From the NCBI GenBank assembly GCA_041389885.1, contig JAWKRB010000033.1, positions 1 to 64,000 on the forward strand: 64,000 nt of DNA. Reading direction: 5' to 3'. The DNA is from JAWKRB01 sp041389885. GTDB lineage: Bacteria; Myxococcota_A; Polyangia; Polyangiales; Ga0077539. The position numbers were made by a program, and so were the translations under genes. The notes under the pieces were generated by a model. It did no database searches. It saw nothing but the letters and a program-made list of their open reading frames with translations, and was not told where the DNA came from. Shown here in pieces: positions 26,608-35,853 of the stretch; the stretch's first letter is position 1, and the number at the start of each line of letters is the position of its first letter.

Positions 26608-26856
26608 TCACTGCTCCGCGAGCGCGTCTCTCGCGGCGTCGACGCCGCCGTCGCGGGCGTCGCAGAGGGCGTCGTCGATGTCACCGCTCGGACAGCCGCG
26701 ACACCCGACCTGGGTGATCGCGCCGCCGCAGCCTCCGCGGCGGCAGGTGATCGCTCGGAAGCATGTGTCTTCGTCGACGCAGCCCGCCGACAGAAGCGCG
26801 CTCAGCGCCGCGATTCGACACACGATGCCGCGTAGGTGCATGGGTGTGGGACTCAT
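26608..26856 (-). CDS. Small Cys-rich lipoprotein
   Basis: 82-aa predicted lipoprotein. It starts at 26856 with a GAGG sequence 8 bp upstream; the in-frame ATG at 26841 has no such site. The signal peptide runs MHLRGIVCRIAALSALLSAGC with a lipobox. The remainder has seven Cys in about 35 residues (ACR/CGG spacing: CFRAITCRRGGCGGAI, VGCRGCPSG) and an Asp/Ala-rich end. It is upstream of ccoI on the same strand and about 190 bp away. Function unknown. Confidence 0.6.
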   Translation of the reverse strand: MSPTPMHLRGIVCRIAALSALLSAGCVDEDTCFRAITCRRGGCGGAITQVGCRGCPSGDIDDALCDARDGGVDAARDALAEQ

Positions 26857-26898
26857 CGCACTGCCTCGGAGCGACCGCAATGGGGACAAGGCGAGCGG

Positions 26899-27155
26899 GC
26901 GTCGCGCGTAACTTCGACACGTTGCGTGGCCCCTCCACCCCTTGGCTCCCCTCCTCCATGGGCTTCGCCGATGGAGGAGGGCTGAGACACAAGGGATGGC
27001 AGACACCTCCGCGCGGTCTCAAGAAATCCGACGCATCCCAAGGGCAGTTCGACGCGGCAGTCGCCCCGAAGGACAGCCCCTCCTCCATCGGCGAAGCCCA
27101 TGGAGGAGGAGCCAAGGGTGGAGGGCCACGCAAATGTCGAAGTTACGCGCGACGC
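26899..27155. repeat. Pair of inverted 80-bp repeats, each with an internal palindrome
   Basis: The left arm (26899-26984) and right arm (27074-27155) are reverse complements with a few 1-bp length differences. Both contain GCGTCGCGCGTAACTTCGAC and TGCGTGGCCC. Both contain a hairpin CCTCCTCCAT / ATGGAGGAGG around GGGCTTCGCCG. The pair fills most of the 456-bp gap between the small lipoprotein and the DUF6000-like gene. No ORF with coding character is seen there. A third, partial copy of the arm appears at 63960-64000, so this is a dispersed element (REP- or MITE-like). Confidence 0.8.
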
Positions 27156-27312
27156 CGGCGAGCGCATGATCCATTTCAAGGTCGCGAAGACCGCTCGAAG
27201 GCTCTACCTACATCCATCACGAGAATGAAGAGTCCTTGTGTCTCTTCTAAGAAGGGCCTGCCCATCCATGAGCGACACCTTGAAGAGGGTCCCTCTGCGC
27301 CGTAGTCTTGAC

Positions 27313-27879
27313 ATGATGCCGCCGAGCGACACGCCCAGCCACGAGTTCTTGGAGAGGTGGGTCGTCCCGTTCTACCTGCTGGACCTCTCGCGAGACGTCG
27401 AGGCCTTCATCGACGCCCTGCGTCACGTCGCGCCCGAGTTGAACGAAGCGGTCATCGCGGAGCTGCTCGCGCGTCTGAACTGGCGCCCTCGCATCGTCGG
27501 GGCCTACTTCGTCGCGATCAGGCGCTGCTACGCCTTCGAAGAGCAGATCGGCCGCCTTCTGCTGCGCAGCGAGGTCTGCTACGCCGGACGCGGGTTCTGC
27601 GTCGCCCTGGCGCGCCTCAACACCCCGGCCTCGGTCGCGTCTCTCGAGGAGTACCTCGACGTCTACCTCTCCCGCGTTGAGTGGTTCTTCGATCAGGGCG
27701 AGGCGATGGCGGCCCTCGGGTACCTCGACGCACAGAACGGAACGGACCGCCGCGCGAGGTTCATGCCGCGGTGGCAGCGCTTCATCGAGAACAAGCCGCG
27801 CTGGGACCTCACCCGTCACGACAACCTCTTTCGCGTGACCATGAACGCCCTGGAACGAGTGGCCACGTCGGTCGCTTGA
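27313..27879 (+). CDS. DUF6000-like protein
   Basis: 188-aa soluble protein of unknown role. It starts at the ATG at 27313; an ATG 3 bases downstream and longer starts at 27238 and 27268 are also possible. Features recalled from the DUF6000 family are visible: RWVVPFYLLDLS near the N terminus, a Trp-Arg pair (LNWRPRIVGAYFVAIRR), the block IGRLLLRSEVCYAGRGFCVA and a late Phe/Trp-rich segment. The protein is mostly helical. Followed 18 bp later by a small unrelated gene in the same direction. Family name assigned from memory, not search. Confidence 0.65.
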   Translation: MMPPSDTPSHEFLERWVVPFYLLDLSRDVEAFIDALRHVAPELNEAVIAELLARLNWRPRIVGAYFVAIRRCYAFEEQIGRLLLRSEVCYAGRGFCVALARLNTPASVASLEEYLDVYLSRVEWFFDQGEAMAALGYLDAQNGTDRRARFMPRWQRFIENKPRWDLTRHDNLFRVTMNALERVATSVA

Positions 27880-27897
27880 CCCTACACTGGCCCCGCG

Positions 27898-28245
27898 ATG
27901 GGCACCGTCACGCTCTACCGTCCGACCGGACCTGACGAACTGAAGCTCGTAGAGGCCTCGGGCTTTCGCCGCTGGCCGCCTCGCCTGCCGGAGCAGCCGA
28001 TCTTCTACCCCGTGACCAACGAACGATACGCGACCGAGATCGCCTCTCGCTGGAACACCGCGGAGTCTGGCTCGGGCTTCGTCACCCGCTTCGAGGTGAA
28101 GCGAGAGTTCATGGATCGCTATGAGATCCAGACCGTGGGAGCCTCCCATCACGGCGAGTGGTGGATCCCCGCCGAGCACCTGAACGAGCTCAATGACAAC
28201 CTCGTCGGCACGATCGAGGTGATCGCCCGATTCGGCCAGCCATAA
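27898..28245 (+). CDS. Small protein of the type annotated ADP-ribosylation/crystallin J1
   Basis: 115-aa protein. The sequence VTLYRPTGPDELKLVEASG, PPRLPEQPIFYPVTNERYA, SGSGFVTRFEVKREFMD and a WWIPAEHLNELN end is characteristic of a small bacterial family. Database entries for it often carry the inherited name ADP-ribosylation/crystallin J1. The biochemical role is not established, and the name should not be taken as evidence of ADP-ribosylation. It sits in a run of small DUF genes that ends with a chromate transporter. Confidence 0.7.
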   Translation: MGTVTLYRPTGPDELKLVEASGFRRWPPRLPEQPIFYPVTNERYATEIASRWNTAESGSGFVTRFEVKREFMDRYEIQTVGASHHGEWWIPAEHLNELNDNLVGTIEVIARFGQP

Positions 28246-28292
28246 CCCCTCTGTGCGCAGTGACCCCGCGCGGCCCTCCAGGAGACTCCCCA

Positions 28293-28652
28293 GTGCCCGG
28301 ACATCGCATCTTCACGACCCCCTTCGCCTCGGTCTACCCGTTGTACGTCCGGAAGGCGGAGCGCAAGGGACGCACACAAGACGAGGTCGACCGCATCCTC
28401 CGCTGGCTCACCGGCTATGATCAGACCGGCCTTCTCCGCGAGATCGACGCGCAGACCACCTTCGAGGACTTCTTCGCCCGAGCCCCGGCGATGCACCCGA
28501 ACCGCTCCCTCATCACGGGCCTGGTCTGCGGCGTGCGCGTCGAGGCGGTCGAAGACCCGTTGATGCAGACCATCCGCCAGCTCGACAAGCTCATCGACGA
28601 GCTCGCGAAGGGCAGGGCGATGGAGAAGATCCTTCGGCAAGCGGTCGTGTGA
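28293..28652 (+). CDS. DUF2200 family protein
   Basis: 119-aa protein. A GTG start at 28293 is favoured by AGGAG 9 bp upstream; the longer frame from 28260 lacks support. Family features: RIFTTPFASVYPLYVRKAER, RKGRTQDEVDRILRWLTGYD, HPNRSLITGLVCGVRVEAVE and IDELAKGRAMEKILR, matching DUF2200 over its full length. Function unknown. Its TGA overlaps the GTG start of the chromate transporter gene (GTGA), so the two are likely co-translated. Confidence 0.85.
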   Translation: MPGHRIFTTPFASVYPLYVRKAERKGRTQDEVDRILRWLTGYDQTGLLREIDAQTTFEDFFARAPAMHPNRSLITGLVCGVRVEAVEDPLMQTIRQLDKLIDELAKGRAMEKILRQAVV

Positions 28653-29875
28653 CCCCTCGGGATCGCAACGCGCACCCGCGCCCCCTCCCCCAGCACGCGC
28701 TGGCCGAGGTCGCCGGGGCCTTTCTGAAGCTCGGGTGCGTGTCCTTCGGCGGTCCGGCCGCGCACCTCGGGTACTTTCGCGCGGAGTTCGTGGAGCGACG
28801 TCGGTGGCTCGACGACGCGCATTTCAGCGACCTCGTGGCGCTGTGCCAGTCTCTGCCCGGTCCCGGGAGCAGCCAGGTGGTCTTCGCGCTGGGGATGCAC
28901 CGCGCGGGCCTCGCCGGCGCCCTCGTCGCGTCGGCGTGCTTCACCCTTCCCTCGGCCGCGTGGATGATCGCCTTCGCCTACGGCGTCGCGGCCCTCGGCG
29001 ACCTGCAGCGCGCGGGGTGGCTCCACGGGCTGAAGCTCGCCGCCGTCGCCGTCGTCGCCCAGGCCGTGTGGGGAATGGGCAAGAGGCTCTGCACCGACCG
29101 CGCGAGGGTCTCGCTGTGCCTCGCCTCCGCCGCGGCGCTGCTGGCCGCGCCCGGCGCGCTCGCGCAGCTCGGGGTGATCGCGGTCGGCGCGCTCGTGGGC
29201 TGGGCGCTCTATCGCGACGAGGTCGCGGTCGCCGAGAGCTCGAATGAAGCCCCGCGCCACCACCTCGCCGCAGGCGCCGCGCTCGCGCTGTTCGCCGCGC
29301 TGCTGGTCGCCCTCCCCGCGCTCGCCTCCGCCACGGGGAGCAGGGCGCTCGCGGTCTTCGACGCGTTCTATCGCGCGGGCTCGCTGGTGTTCGGCGGGGG
29401 GCACGTGGTGCTGCCGCTGCTGCGCGCCGAGCTCGTCCCGCGGGGGTGGATCTCGCACGACCGCTTTCTCGCGGGATATGGCGCGGCGCAGGCGCTGCCG
29501 GGCCCGTTGTTCACCTTCGCGGCGTACCTCGGGGCGGCGATGCGACCGGGTCCGCGGGCGTGGGCGCAGGGGCTGTGGTCGCTGCTGGCGATCTTTCTCC
29601 CCGCGTGGCTGCTCATCGGAGGCGCGCTCCCCTTCTGGCACCGGCTCCGCGCGACCCGCGCCGCGCAGGCCGCCCTCGCGGGGGCGAACGCGGCGGTGGT
29701 CGGGGTGCTCCTCGCGGCGCTGTACGATCCGGTGTTCACCGGGGCCGTTCACCGTCGCGCCGACGGGGTCGCCGCGCTGCTGGCCTACGGGCTCCTCGAG
29801 ACCTGGAAGACTCCCCCCTGGCTCGTGGTGATCGCCATGGCCGCGGCGGGTCAGTGGGCGCTGCCGGGGGGCTGA
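28649..29875 (+). CDS. chrA: Chromate ion transporter ChrA (CHR family)
   Basis: 408-aa membrane protein with two homologous CHR halves. The N-terminal half carries SFGGPAAHLGYFRAEFVERR and SLPGPGSSQVVFALG. The C-terminal half carries VFGGGHVVLPLLRAELVPRG and ALPGPLFTFAAYLGA. About ten to twelve helices are visible. ChrA exports chromate and gives resistance. The start is a GTG overlapping the DUF2200 stop. Convergent with the next gene, with a 2-bp gap. The length is typical of long-chain CHR proteins. Confidence 0.93.
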   Translation: MTPRDRNAHPRPLPQHALAEVAGAFLKLGCVSFGGPAAHLGYFRAEFVERRRWLDDAHFSDLVALCQSLPGPGSSQVVFALGMHRAGLAGALVASACFTLPSAAWMIAFAYGVAALGDLQRAGWLHGLKLAAVAVVAQAVWGMGKRLCTDRARVSLCLASAAALLAAPGALAQLGVIAVGALVGWALYRDEVAVAESSNEAPRHHLAAGAALALFAALLVALPALASATGSRALAVFDAFYRAGSLVFGGGHVVLPLLRAELVPRGWISHDRFLAGYGAAQALPGPLFTFAAYLGAAMRPGPRAWAQGLWSLLAIFLPAWLLIGGALPFWHRLRATRAAQAALAGANAAVVGVLLAALYDPVFTGAVHRRADGVAALLAYGLLETWKTPPWLVVIAMAAAGQWALPGG

Positions 29876-29877
29876 GG

Positions 29878-30777
29878 TCAGCGCTTGGGCGGGATCCACG
29901 CCACCAGGCGCGCCGCGAGCTCGGGGCCCACGTCCTCTTGCAGAAAGTGCCCCGCGCCGCGGAGCGTGTCGTGCGCCTGGCCCTTCGCCCCCGCGACGCG
30001 CGACTGGAGCACCCGGTCGGCGCCGCGGGTGATGGGGTCGTTGCGCCCGAAGAGCGTGAGAAAGGGCTTCTCGAAGGCCGCGAGCGACTCCCACGCGCGG
30101 CGGTTGGCCGGGCTCTCGGGGTCGTCCGGCCGCGTCGGGACCAGCGAGGGGAACACCCGCGCCCCCGCCTTGTGCGCCTCGGTCGGAAAGGGCGCGTCGT
30201 AGGCCGCCCGGACCTCTGGGGACATCCCCCGCACGCAGCCGCTCGCGACGATGCGTCCGATGGGAAACACCGGCGTCCACCGCGCGAAGGCCCGCCACGC
30301 CCGAAACGCCGCGGGAAAGTCTTCGTCGCCCGTGGGGAGAAAGGTGTTGCCCGCGCACACCCGCGCGAAGCGCTCGGGGTGCTCCGCGACCAGGCGCAGG
30401 CCGATGAGGCCGCCCCAGTCCTGGCAGAAGAGGGTCACGTCGCGCAGGTCGAGGTCCTTGAGCCACGCGCTCATCCACGCGACGTGCTTCGCGTAGGTGT
30501 ACGCGCGGGGGTCGGAGGGCTTGTCGCTGCGGCCGAAGCCCACGAGGTCGGGCGCGATCACCCGCAGCCCCGCGGCCCGCAGGGCAGGGATCATCTTGCG
30601 GTACAGGTAGCTCCAGCTCGGCTCGCCGTGCAGCAGCAGCACCGCGGGCGCGTCGGCCTCGCCCTCGTCGACCCGCGCGACGCGAAGGCCCTCCACCTCG
30701 GAGTACTTCGGCGCGTAGGGGAAATCAGGGAGCGACGCGAAGCGCGCCTCGGGCGTGCGGAGGATCTCCTGGCTCAT
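29878..30777 (-). CDS. Haloalkane dehalogenase-like alpha/beta hydrolase
   Basis: 299-aa alpha/beta hydrolase of the haloalkane dehalogenase (HLD-I) type. The oxyanion/halide region HGEPSWSYLYRKMIPALR is followed by the nucleophile elbow with Asp in LFCQDWGGLIGLRL. A likely catalytic acid lies in LFGRNDPITRG and the catalytic His in GAGHFLQEDVG. The Asp nucleophile in the GxDxGG elbow separates it from esterases. Family members cleave carbon-halogen bonds by hydrolysis. The natural substrate is unknown. No signal peptide, so probably cytoplasmic. Confidence 0.85.
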   Translation of the reverse strand: MSQEILRTPEARFASLPDFPYAPKYSEVEGLRVARVDEGEADAPAVLLLHGEPSWSYLYRKMIPALRAAGLRVIAPDLVGFGRSDKPSDPRAYTYAKHVAWMSAWLKDLDLRDVTLFCQDWGGLIGLRLVAEHPERFARVCAGNTFLPTGDEDFPAAFRAWRAFARWTPVFPIGRIVASGCVRGMSPEVRAAYDAPFPTEAHKAGARVFPSLVPTRPDDPESPANRRAWESLAAFEKPFLTLFGRNDPITRGADRVLQSRVAGAKGQAHDTLRGAGHFLQEDVGPELAARLVAWIPPKR

Positions 30778-30845
30778 CGTGGGCGCAGGGTATCGCCATT
30801 CCTCCCGAGGGAGGGGTGAGCGGGCTCACGGTGGGGACGAGGAGA

Positions 30846-31292
30846 TCAGGGCGCGGAGGGCGCGCTGACGCGCGGCGTGGCGCGGGTCACGAGCGGGATC
30901 GGGCGGCGCGTGAGGCGCTCGAGCACGTCGAGGAGCTCGCCGAGGCGAAAGGGCTGCGAGAGCCAGTGGCGAACCCCGAGCGCCTTGCAGTGCTGCGAGA
31001 GGTTCGGCATCGACGAGATCGCCAGCGCGGGCACCCGCGACGAGCGCCGGCGGAGCTCGAGGGCGAACTCCACCGCCTGCATGCGCTGCGCGTTGAGGTC
31101 GAGGATCACCGCCGCGTCGCGGTGGCGCTCGAGGAGAGACGACGCCATGCGCGCGCTGACCGCGAGGTCGACGGCGTAGCCGCTGTCTTCGAGGAGCTTC
31201 ACCAGGTTCGCCGAGAACGCGTCGTCGTCTGCGACCAGCACGATGCGCTGCGCGTGAGCCTGAATTCGAGATCGAGTGGAGAAAAGACCCAT
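30846..31292 (-). CDS. Response-regulator receiver-domain protein lacking the conserved Lys
   Basis: 148-aa single-domain protein. The start at 31292 (MGLFSTRSR) is chosen; an ATG at 31313 is possible. The receiver fold shows the acidic pair/triplet in IVLVADDDAFSANLVKLLE, a phospho-acceptor Asp in AAVILDLNAQRM and the Ser/Thr position in ALAISSMPN. However, the position normally held by Lys in the KPF motif is Gln (WLSQPFRLGELL). Loss of this Lys usually weakens phosphorylation-dependent switching, so it may be a pseudo-receiver. A short basic tail follows. No kinase gene is nearby. Confidence 0.75.
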   Translation of the reverse strand: MGLFSTRSRIQAHAQRIVLVADDDAFSANLVKLLEDSGYAVDLAVSARMASSLLERHRDAAVILDLNAQRMQAVEFALELRRRSSRVPALAISSMPNLSQHCKALGVRHWLSQPFRLGELLDVLERLTRRPIPLVTRATPRVSAPSAP

Positions 31293-31505
31293 GAGCGCCG
31301 CGGAGGACTCCATCTGCACAGAGGCACGCGGCTCCCTCAGGGGACCCGCCGGAGGACCGAAGCCTCCGCCGCATGCCAACGGCGGCGGCCTTCTACCAAG
31401 CGCGGGGAGAAGTGCAAGCGAACGGCGGCGAGAATGCGCGGGAGCGCGGAAATTTGAGCCCCCGAGACTTGGCCCGGGCTGGCCTCCTGAGGGATCTTGG
31501 ACGGT

Positions 31506-33097
31506 ATGGACGCTTCAACGCTCTTGCTTCGCGCCTCGCTCGTGGGACTGCTGGTCGGCCTCGCGGGCTGCGGCGGCACCGTGACCACCGCCTCGCTCAA
31601 CGGCGACGACGACGCCGCCCTTGAGACCGACGCGGTGACCCCTGGCGCCGACGGCGCCCCCGCGACCGACCTCGGCTCAGGCACCGACGCCACGGTCCTC
31701 GCAGACGCCGGCGGCCCCGTCGACGGCGGGACCTCGTTCTGCGCGCTCGTTGACTGCCGCGTGGGCACCCGATGCTGCGAGTCGCTGCGGGCGTGCATCC
31801 TCGACACCGAGCCCTGCGACGGCGTGATCCCGCCCCGAGACGGCGGCGTGGTCGTCGCCGACGCGCCCGCGGGCGGGCGCTGCACGACCTCGATGGACTG
31901 CGGCGGGCGCCGCGAGTGCGTCTACCCGAGCAACGCGTGCGTGCGCGACGGGCGCTGCGAGGCGGCCCTCGCCTGCGATCGCCCCGAGACCTTCTGCAGC
32001 TGCGCGCGGGAGACCTACCAGGCGTGTCGCCCCGACCGTCCGACCGCCGCCGCGGGCGCCTGCCCCGACGCGGGGGTCGCGGTCGACAGCGGGACCTCGT
32101 TCTGCGCGATGGTCCGCTGCGCCGCGGGCACGCGCTGCTGCGAGGCGCGGCGGGCGTGCATCCCGAACGACCAGGCGTGCCCGGGCGACCCCGTCGACGC
32201 CGGGGTGACCCGCTGCCGACAGAACACCGACTGCGCCACCAACGCGTACTGCGCGACGAGCGCCTGCGGGGGAACCGGGGTGTGCGAGGCGCGTCCCACG
32301 ATCTGCACCCGCGAGCTCAACCCCGTGTGCGGCTGCGACGGGCGCACCTACGGCAACCCCTGCAACGCCGCGGCCGCGGGGATGAACATCGCCTCGCGCG
32401 GCGCCTGCGGGACCGTCGACGCGGGGGTCGCGGTCGACAGCGGGACCTCGTTCTGCGCGATGGTCCGCTGCGCCGCGGGGTCGCGCTGCTGCGAGGCGCT
32501 GCGGGCGTGCATCCCGAACGACCAGGCCTGCCCGGGCGACCCCGTCGACGCCGGGGTCATCGACGCGGGGAGCACAGGCTGCGCGACCTCGCGCGACTGC
32601 CGCGCGGGCGAGTGCGTCTTCCCCGAGAGCGCGTGCGGCACCCTCGGCACCTGCATGCCCGCCATCGCGTGCCTGATCCCCGAGACCTACTGCGCGTGCA
32701 GCGGGACCACCTACCAGTCCTGCCGCCCCGACCGCCCCACCACCTCGCGCGGCGCCTGCGGCTCCACCGTCGACGCCGGCGCGACCTCGTGCGCCACCGA
32801 CCGCGACTGCGGCGCCGGGCGCTCGTGCTGCGCGGGCACCGGCGTCTGCTACCCCTCGGCCTGCCTCGGCTGCTGCATGGTCATCGCCCCCGCTGCACCG
32901 ACAACAGCCAGTGCTTGTCGTCGCAGTACTGCGCGGGTTCGGGATGCGGCACCCCAGGCGCGTGCTCGACGCGTCCGCAAGCGTGCCCCCTGGTCTACAA
33001 CCCCGTCTGCGGCTGCGACGGGCGCACCTACGGCAACGACTGCGCCGCCGCCTCCGCGGGCGTGCGCGTGCTCTCCCGCGGGGTCTGCGCGCCGTAA
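31506..33097 (+). CDS. Kazal-type Cys-rich lipoprotein, frame broken by one missing base
   Basis: About 530 aa when repaired. It starts at 31506 with a lipoprotein signal peptide (MDASTLLLRASLVGLLVGLAGC). Repeated Cys modules follow (SFCAMVRCAAGTRCCEARRA and CRAGECVFPESACGTLG), and two Kazal-type motifs: NPVCGCDGRTYGNPCNAA near nt 32300-32400 and NPVCGCDGRTYGNDCAAA near 33000. Kazal domains inhibit serine proteases. The frame stops making sense after CLGCC near 32880 and resumes in the next frame as CTDNSQCLSSQYC to the TAA at 33095. One extra C in the C-run at 32887-32891 would restore it. Probably surface-exposed. Confidence 0.82.
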
Positions 33098-33126
33098 CGC
33101 TTTGACCTTCTCGCCGCGGTCCCTCA

Positions 33127-35850
33127 ATGATCCGCGGCCACATGCGCCCCTCCGCGATCCTCCTCGCCTCCCTCGTCGCCTCGTGCAGCGCGCGACCCCA
33201 GCGCGTCGCGGCCCCCGTCGTCGCGACCGCGACCCCTCCCGCCGCCACGGCACCCGCCCCGGAGGTCCCCGCGCCGAGGGCCGACGGACGTCTCCCCGAC
33301 GGTCCTCGCCCCATGCGCGAGCGCGTGGTGATGGACGTCGACCCCGCCGCGCCGCGCTTCTCGGGCACGGCGCACATCGACCTCCGCGTCGCCGCGCCCA
33401 CGCGGGTGGTGGTGCTCCACGCGCGCTCGCTGAACGTGTCGTCGGTGCGCGCGGTGACCCCCGAGGCGATCCCCGCGCAGCACAGCCGGCGCCACGCGCA
33501 CGGCGGGAGGAACGACCCCGAGGAGCTGGTGATCGTCTTCGATCGCCCTCTGCCGCAAGGAGATACGCGCATCGAGGTCGCCTTCGACGGCGCCTGGGGA
33601 GACGACCTCCAGGGCCTCTACCGCGCCCGCGTGGGCGAGGACTGGTACGCCGTCACCGACTTCGAGCCCAGCGACGCGCGGCGGGCCTTTCCGTGCTTCG
33701 ACGAGCCCGAGGCGAAGATCCCCTTCACCGTCGAGCTGCGCACCCCCCGCGGGCTCCGCGCCCTCTCGAACATGCCCGAAGAGGACCACCGCGACGAGGG
33801 CGAGCGCACCGTCTGGCGCTTTCGCGAGACGCCCCCGACCTCGTCGTACCTCGTGGCCTTCGTCGTGGGCCCCTGGGACGTCTACGACGGACCCACCAGC
33901 CCCGTGCCCGTGCGGGTGATCGCGCCGCGAGGCCGCGCGGCCCTGGGCGCCACCGCCGCGCAGATGGCCGCGGAGCACCTGCGGATCCTCTCGGAGTACT
34001 TCGGCCAGGCCTTTCCGTACCCCAAGCTCGACCTCGTCGCGGTGCCCGACTTTCTCCACGGAGGCATGGAGAACCCCGGGCTGATCACCTTTCGCGACTC
34101 GCTGCTCCTCGCCGAGCCCGCGCGCATGACCGCGGGCTCGCGGCGGAGCATGGCCGGGGTCATCGCCCACGAGCTCGCGCACCAGTGGTTCGGCGATTTC
34201 GTCACCATGCGCTGGTGGGACGACCTCTGGCTCAACGAGGGCTTCGCCTCGTGGATGGGCGACCGCGTGGTGGACCGCTGGCACCCCGAGTGGGAGGCGC
34301 ACGTGGGCAACGTCGCCGGGCTCATGTGGGCGCGCCGGGCCGACTCGATGTCGACCACCCACGCGGTTCGCGCGCCGGTCACCAGCACCGCCGACGCCGT
34401 CGCGAGCTTCGACACGATGACCTACGTGAAGGGCTCGTCGGTCATCGCCATGATTGAGTCGTGGATCGGCGAGGGCCCGTTTCGCGAGGGCATTCGGGCG
34501 TACATGCGCGACCACGCCTGGGGCAACACCACCGCCGACGACCTGCTGCGCGCGCTCTCGCAGTCGTCCGGGCGGGACGTCTACGCGGTGGCGCGCTCGT
34601 ACCTCGACCAGCCCGGCCTCCCGCTGCTCGCGATGGACGTGACCTGCGAGCCCGGGCAGCCCCCGAGACTCGCGGTCTCGCAGCGGCCCTTTCGCATCGA
34701 CGGCGAGGCGCCCCCGGCGGCGTGGTCGGTGCCCGTGTGCGCGCGCTACGACGCCGCGCCCGCGCCGAAGACCGTATGCGCCGTGCTCAACGCCCCGGAG
34801 GCGAGCTTTGCGCTGGAGACCGACCGGTGCCCGCGGTGGATCCTCCCGAACCCTGGCGGCGCGGGGCACTACTGGACCCGCCTCCCCGAGGCCCGACTCC
34901 GCGCGCTCCTCGACGCCCCGGGCGCCATGGACGTGCCCGCGAAGCTCGAGCTCCTCGCGACCCTCGAGGCGCTGAGAGACCGCGGGGATGTCTCGATCAC
35001 CGAGGTCCTCGACGTGTACGCGCGGCTGGCGCGCGACCCCTCGCCGCACATCGCCGCGCGGGTGGCCGACAGCTTCTGGGCCGTCGACCGCACGCTGATC
35101 ACCGCCGCGGCGCGCCCGCGCTTCGAGGCCTGGGTGCGCGCGCAGTACAGCGCGACCGCGCGGCGCATGGGCTTCACCGCCGCGCCGGGCGACTCCGACG
35201 CGGTGAAGAACCTCCGCCGCGCGGTGCTCACCCTCGTCGGGATGCACACCGAGGACCCCTGGGCGCACGCCGAGGCGCGGCGCATCACCCAGCGCTGGAT
35301 CCGCGATCCCGCCGGGGTCGATCCCGAGGCGCTCGCCCTCGCGCTGCCCATCGCCACGCGCCGGGGAGACGCCGCGCACTTCGACGCCCTCCTCGCCGCC
35401 CTCGCCCGCGCCACGCTGCCGCAGGAGCGCAACCTCATCCTCGGCGCGTTCACCGGCTTCGACGACATCGCCTTGCTGCGCAGGGGGATGGAGCTGGGCT
35501 TCGACGCCGAGCGCGTCCGCGCGCAGGACCTCCGCTCGCTGTTCGGGCGCTGGTCCCACCGCGCCGAGGGGCGGGCGGTGCAGTACGCGTGGATGCGCGA
35601 GCGCTTCGACGCCGCGAAGCAGGCCCGCGGGCGCAACGCGCGCTGGCTCATCAACCTCGCGGGGATCACCTGCGACGAGTCCGACGCCCGCGCCGCCGCG
35701 GAGTTCCTCTCGACGCGCATCGGCGACCTCGAGGGCAGCGAGCGCGGGCTCCGCGAGAACGTCGCCCACGCGTCGCAGTGCGCGCGCAACCGCTCGCGCT
35801 ACGCCGCCGACGCCGCGCGGTGGTTCGAGTCCCACGCGCCGCGGCGGTAG
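33127..35850 (+). CDS. M1 family zinc aminopeptidase, lipoprotein
   Basis: 907-aa gluzincin of the M1 family. It has a signal peptide with lipobox (ILLASLVASC), then the N-terminal saddle domain and the exopeptidase motif GGMENPGLITF (GAMEN variant). Zinc ligands are in HELAHQWFG and the third ligand Glu in DDLWLNEGFASWMG. An ERAP1-like C-terminal helical domain of about 350 aa ends the protein. It removes N-terminal residues from peptides at the cell surface or in the periplasm. ATG at 33142 is a possible alternative start. Its stop lies 3 bp from the convergent glutathione reductase gene. Confidence 0.92.
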   Translation: MIRGHMRPSAILLASLVASCSARPQRVAAPVVATATPPAATAPAPEVPAPRADGRLPDGPRPMRERVVMDVDPAAPRFSGTAHIDLRVAAPTRVVVLHARSLNVSSVRAVTPEAIPAQHSRRHAHGGRNDPEELVIVFDRPLPQGDTRIEVAFDGAWGDDLQGLYRARVGEDWYAVTDFEPSDARRAFPCFDEPEAKIPFTVELRTPRGLRALSNMPEEDHRDEGERTVWRFRETPPTSSYLVAFVVGPWDVYDGPTSPVPVRVIAPRGRAALGATAAQMAAEHLRILSEYFGQAFPYPKLDLVAVPDFLHGGMENPGLITFRDSLLLAEPARMTAGSRRSMAGVIAHELAHQWFGDFVTMRWWDDLWLNEGFASWMGDRVVDRWHPEWEAHVGNVAGLMWARRADSMSTTHAVRAPVTSTADAVASFDTMTYVKGSSVIAMIESWIGEGPFREGIRAYMRDHAWGNTTADDLLRALSQSSGRDVYAVARSYLDQPGLPLLAMDVTCEPGQPPRLAVSQRPFRIDGEAPPAAWSVPVCARYDAAPAPKTVCAVLNAPEASFALETDRCPRWILPNPGGAGHYWTRLPEARLRALLDAPGAMDVPAKLELLATLEALRDRGDVSITEVLDVYARLARDPSPHIAARVADSFWAVDRTLITAAARPRFEAWVRAQYSATARRMGFTAAPGDSDAVKNLRRAVLTLVGMHTEDPWAHAEARRITQRWIRDPAGVDPEALALALPIATRRGDAAHFDALLAALARATLPQERNLILGAFTGFDDIALLRRGMELGFDAERVRAQDLRSLFGRWSHRAEGRAVQYAWMRERFDAAKQARGRNARWLINLAGITCDESDARAAAEFLSTRIGDLEGSERGLRENVAHASQCARNRSRYAADAARWFESHAPRR

Positions 35851-35853
35851 CCC

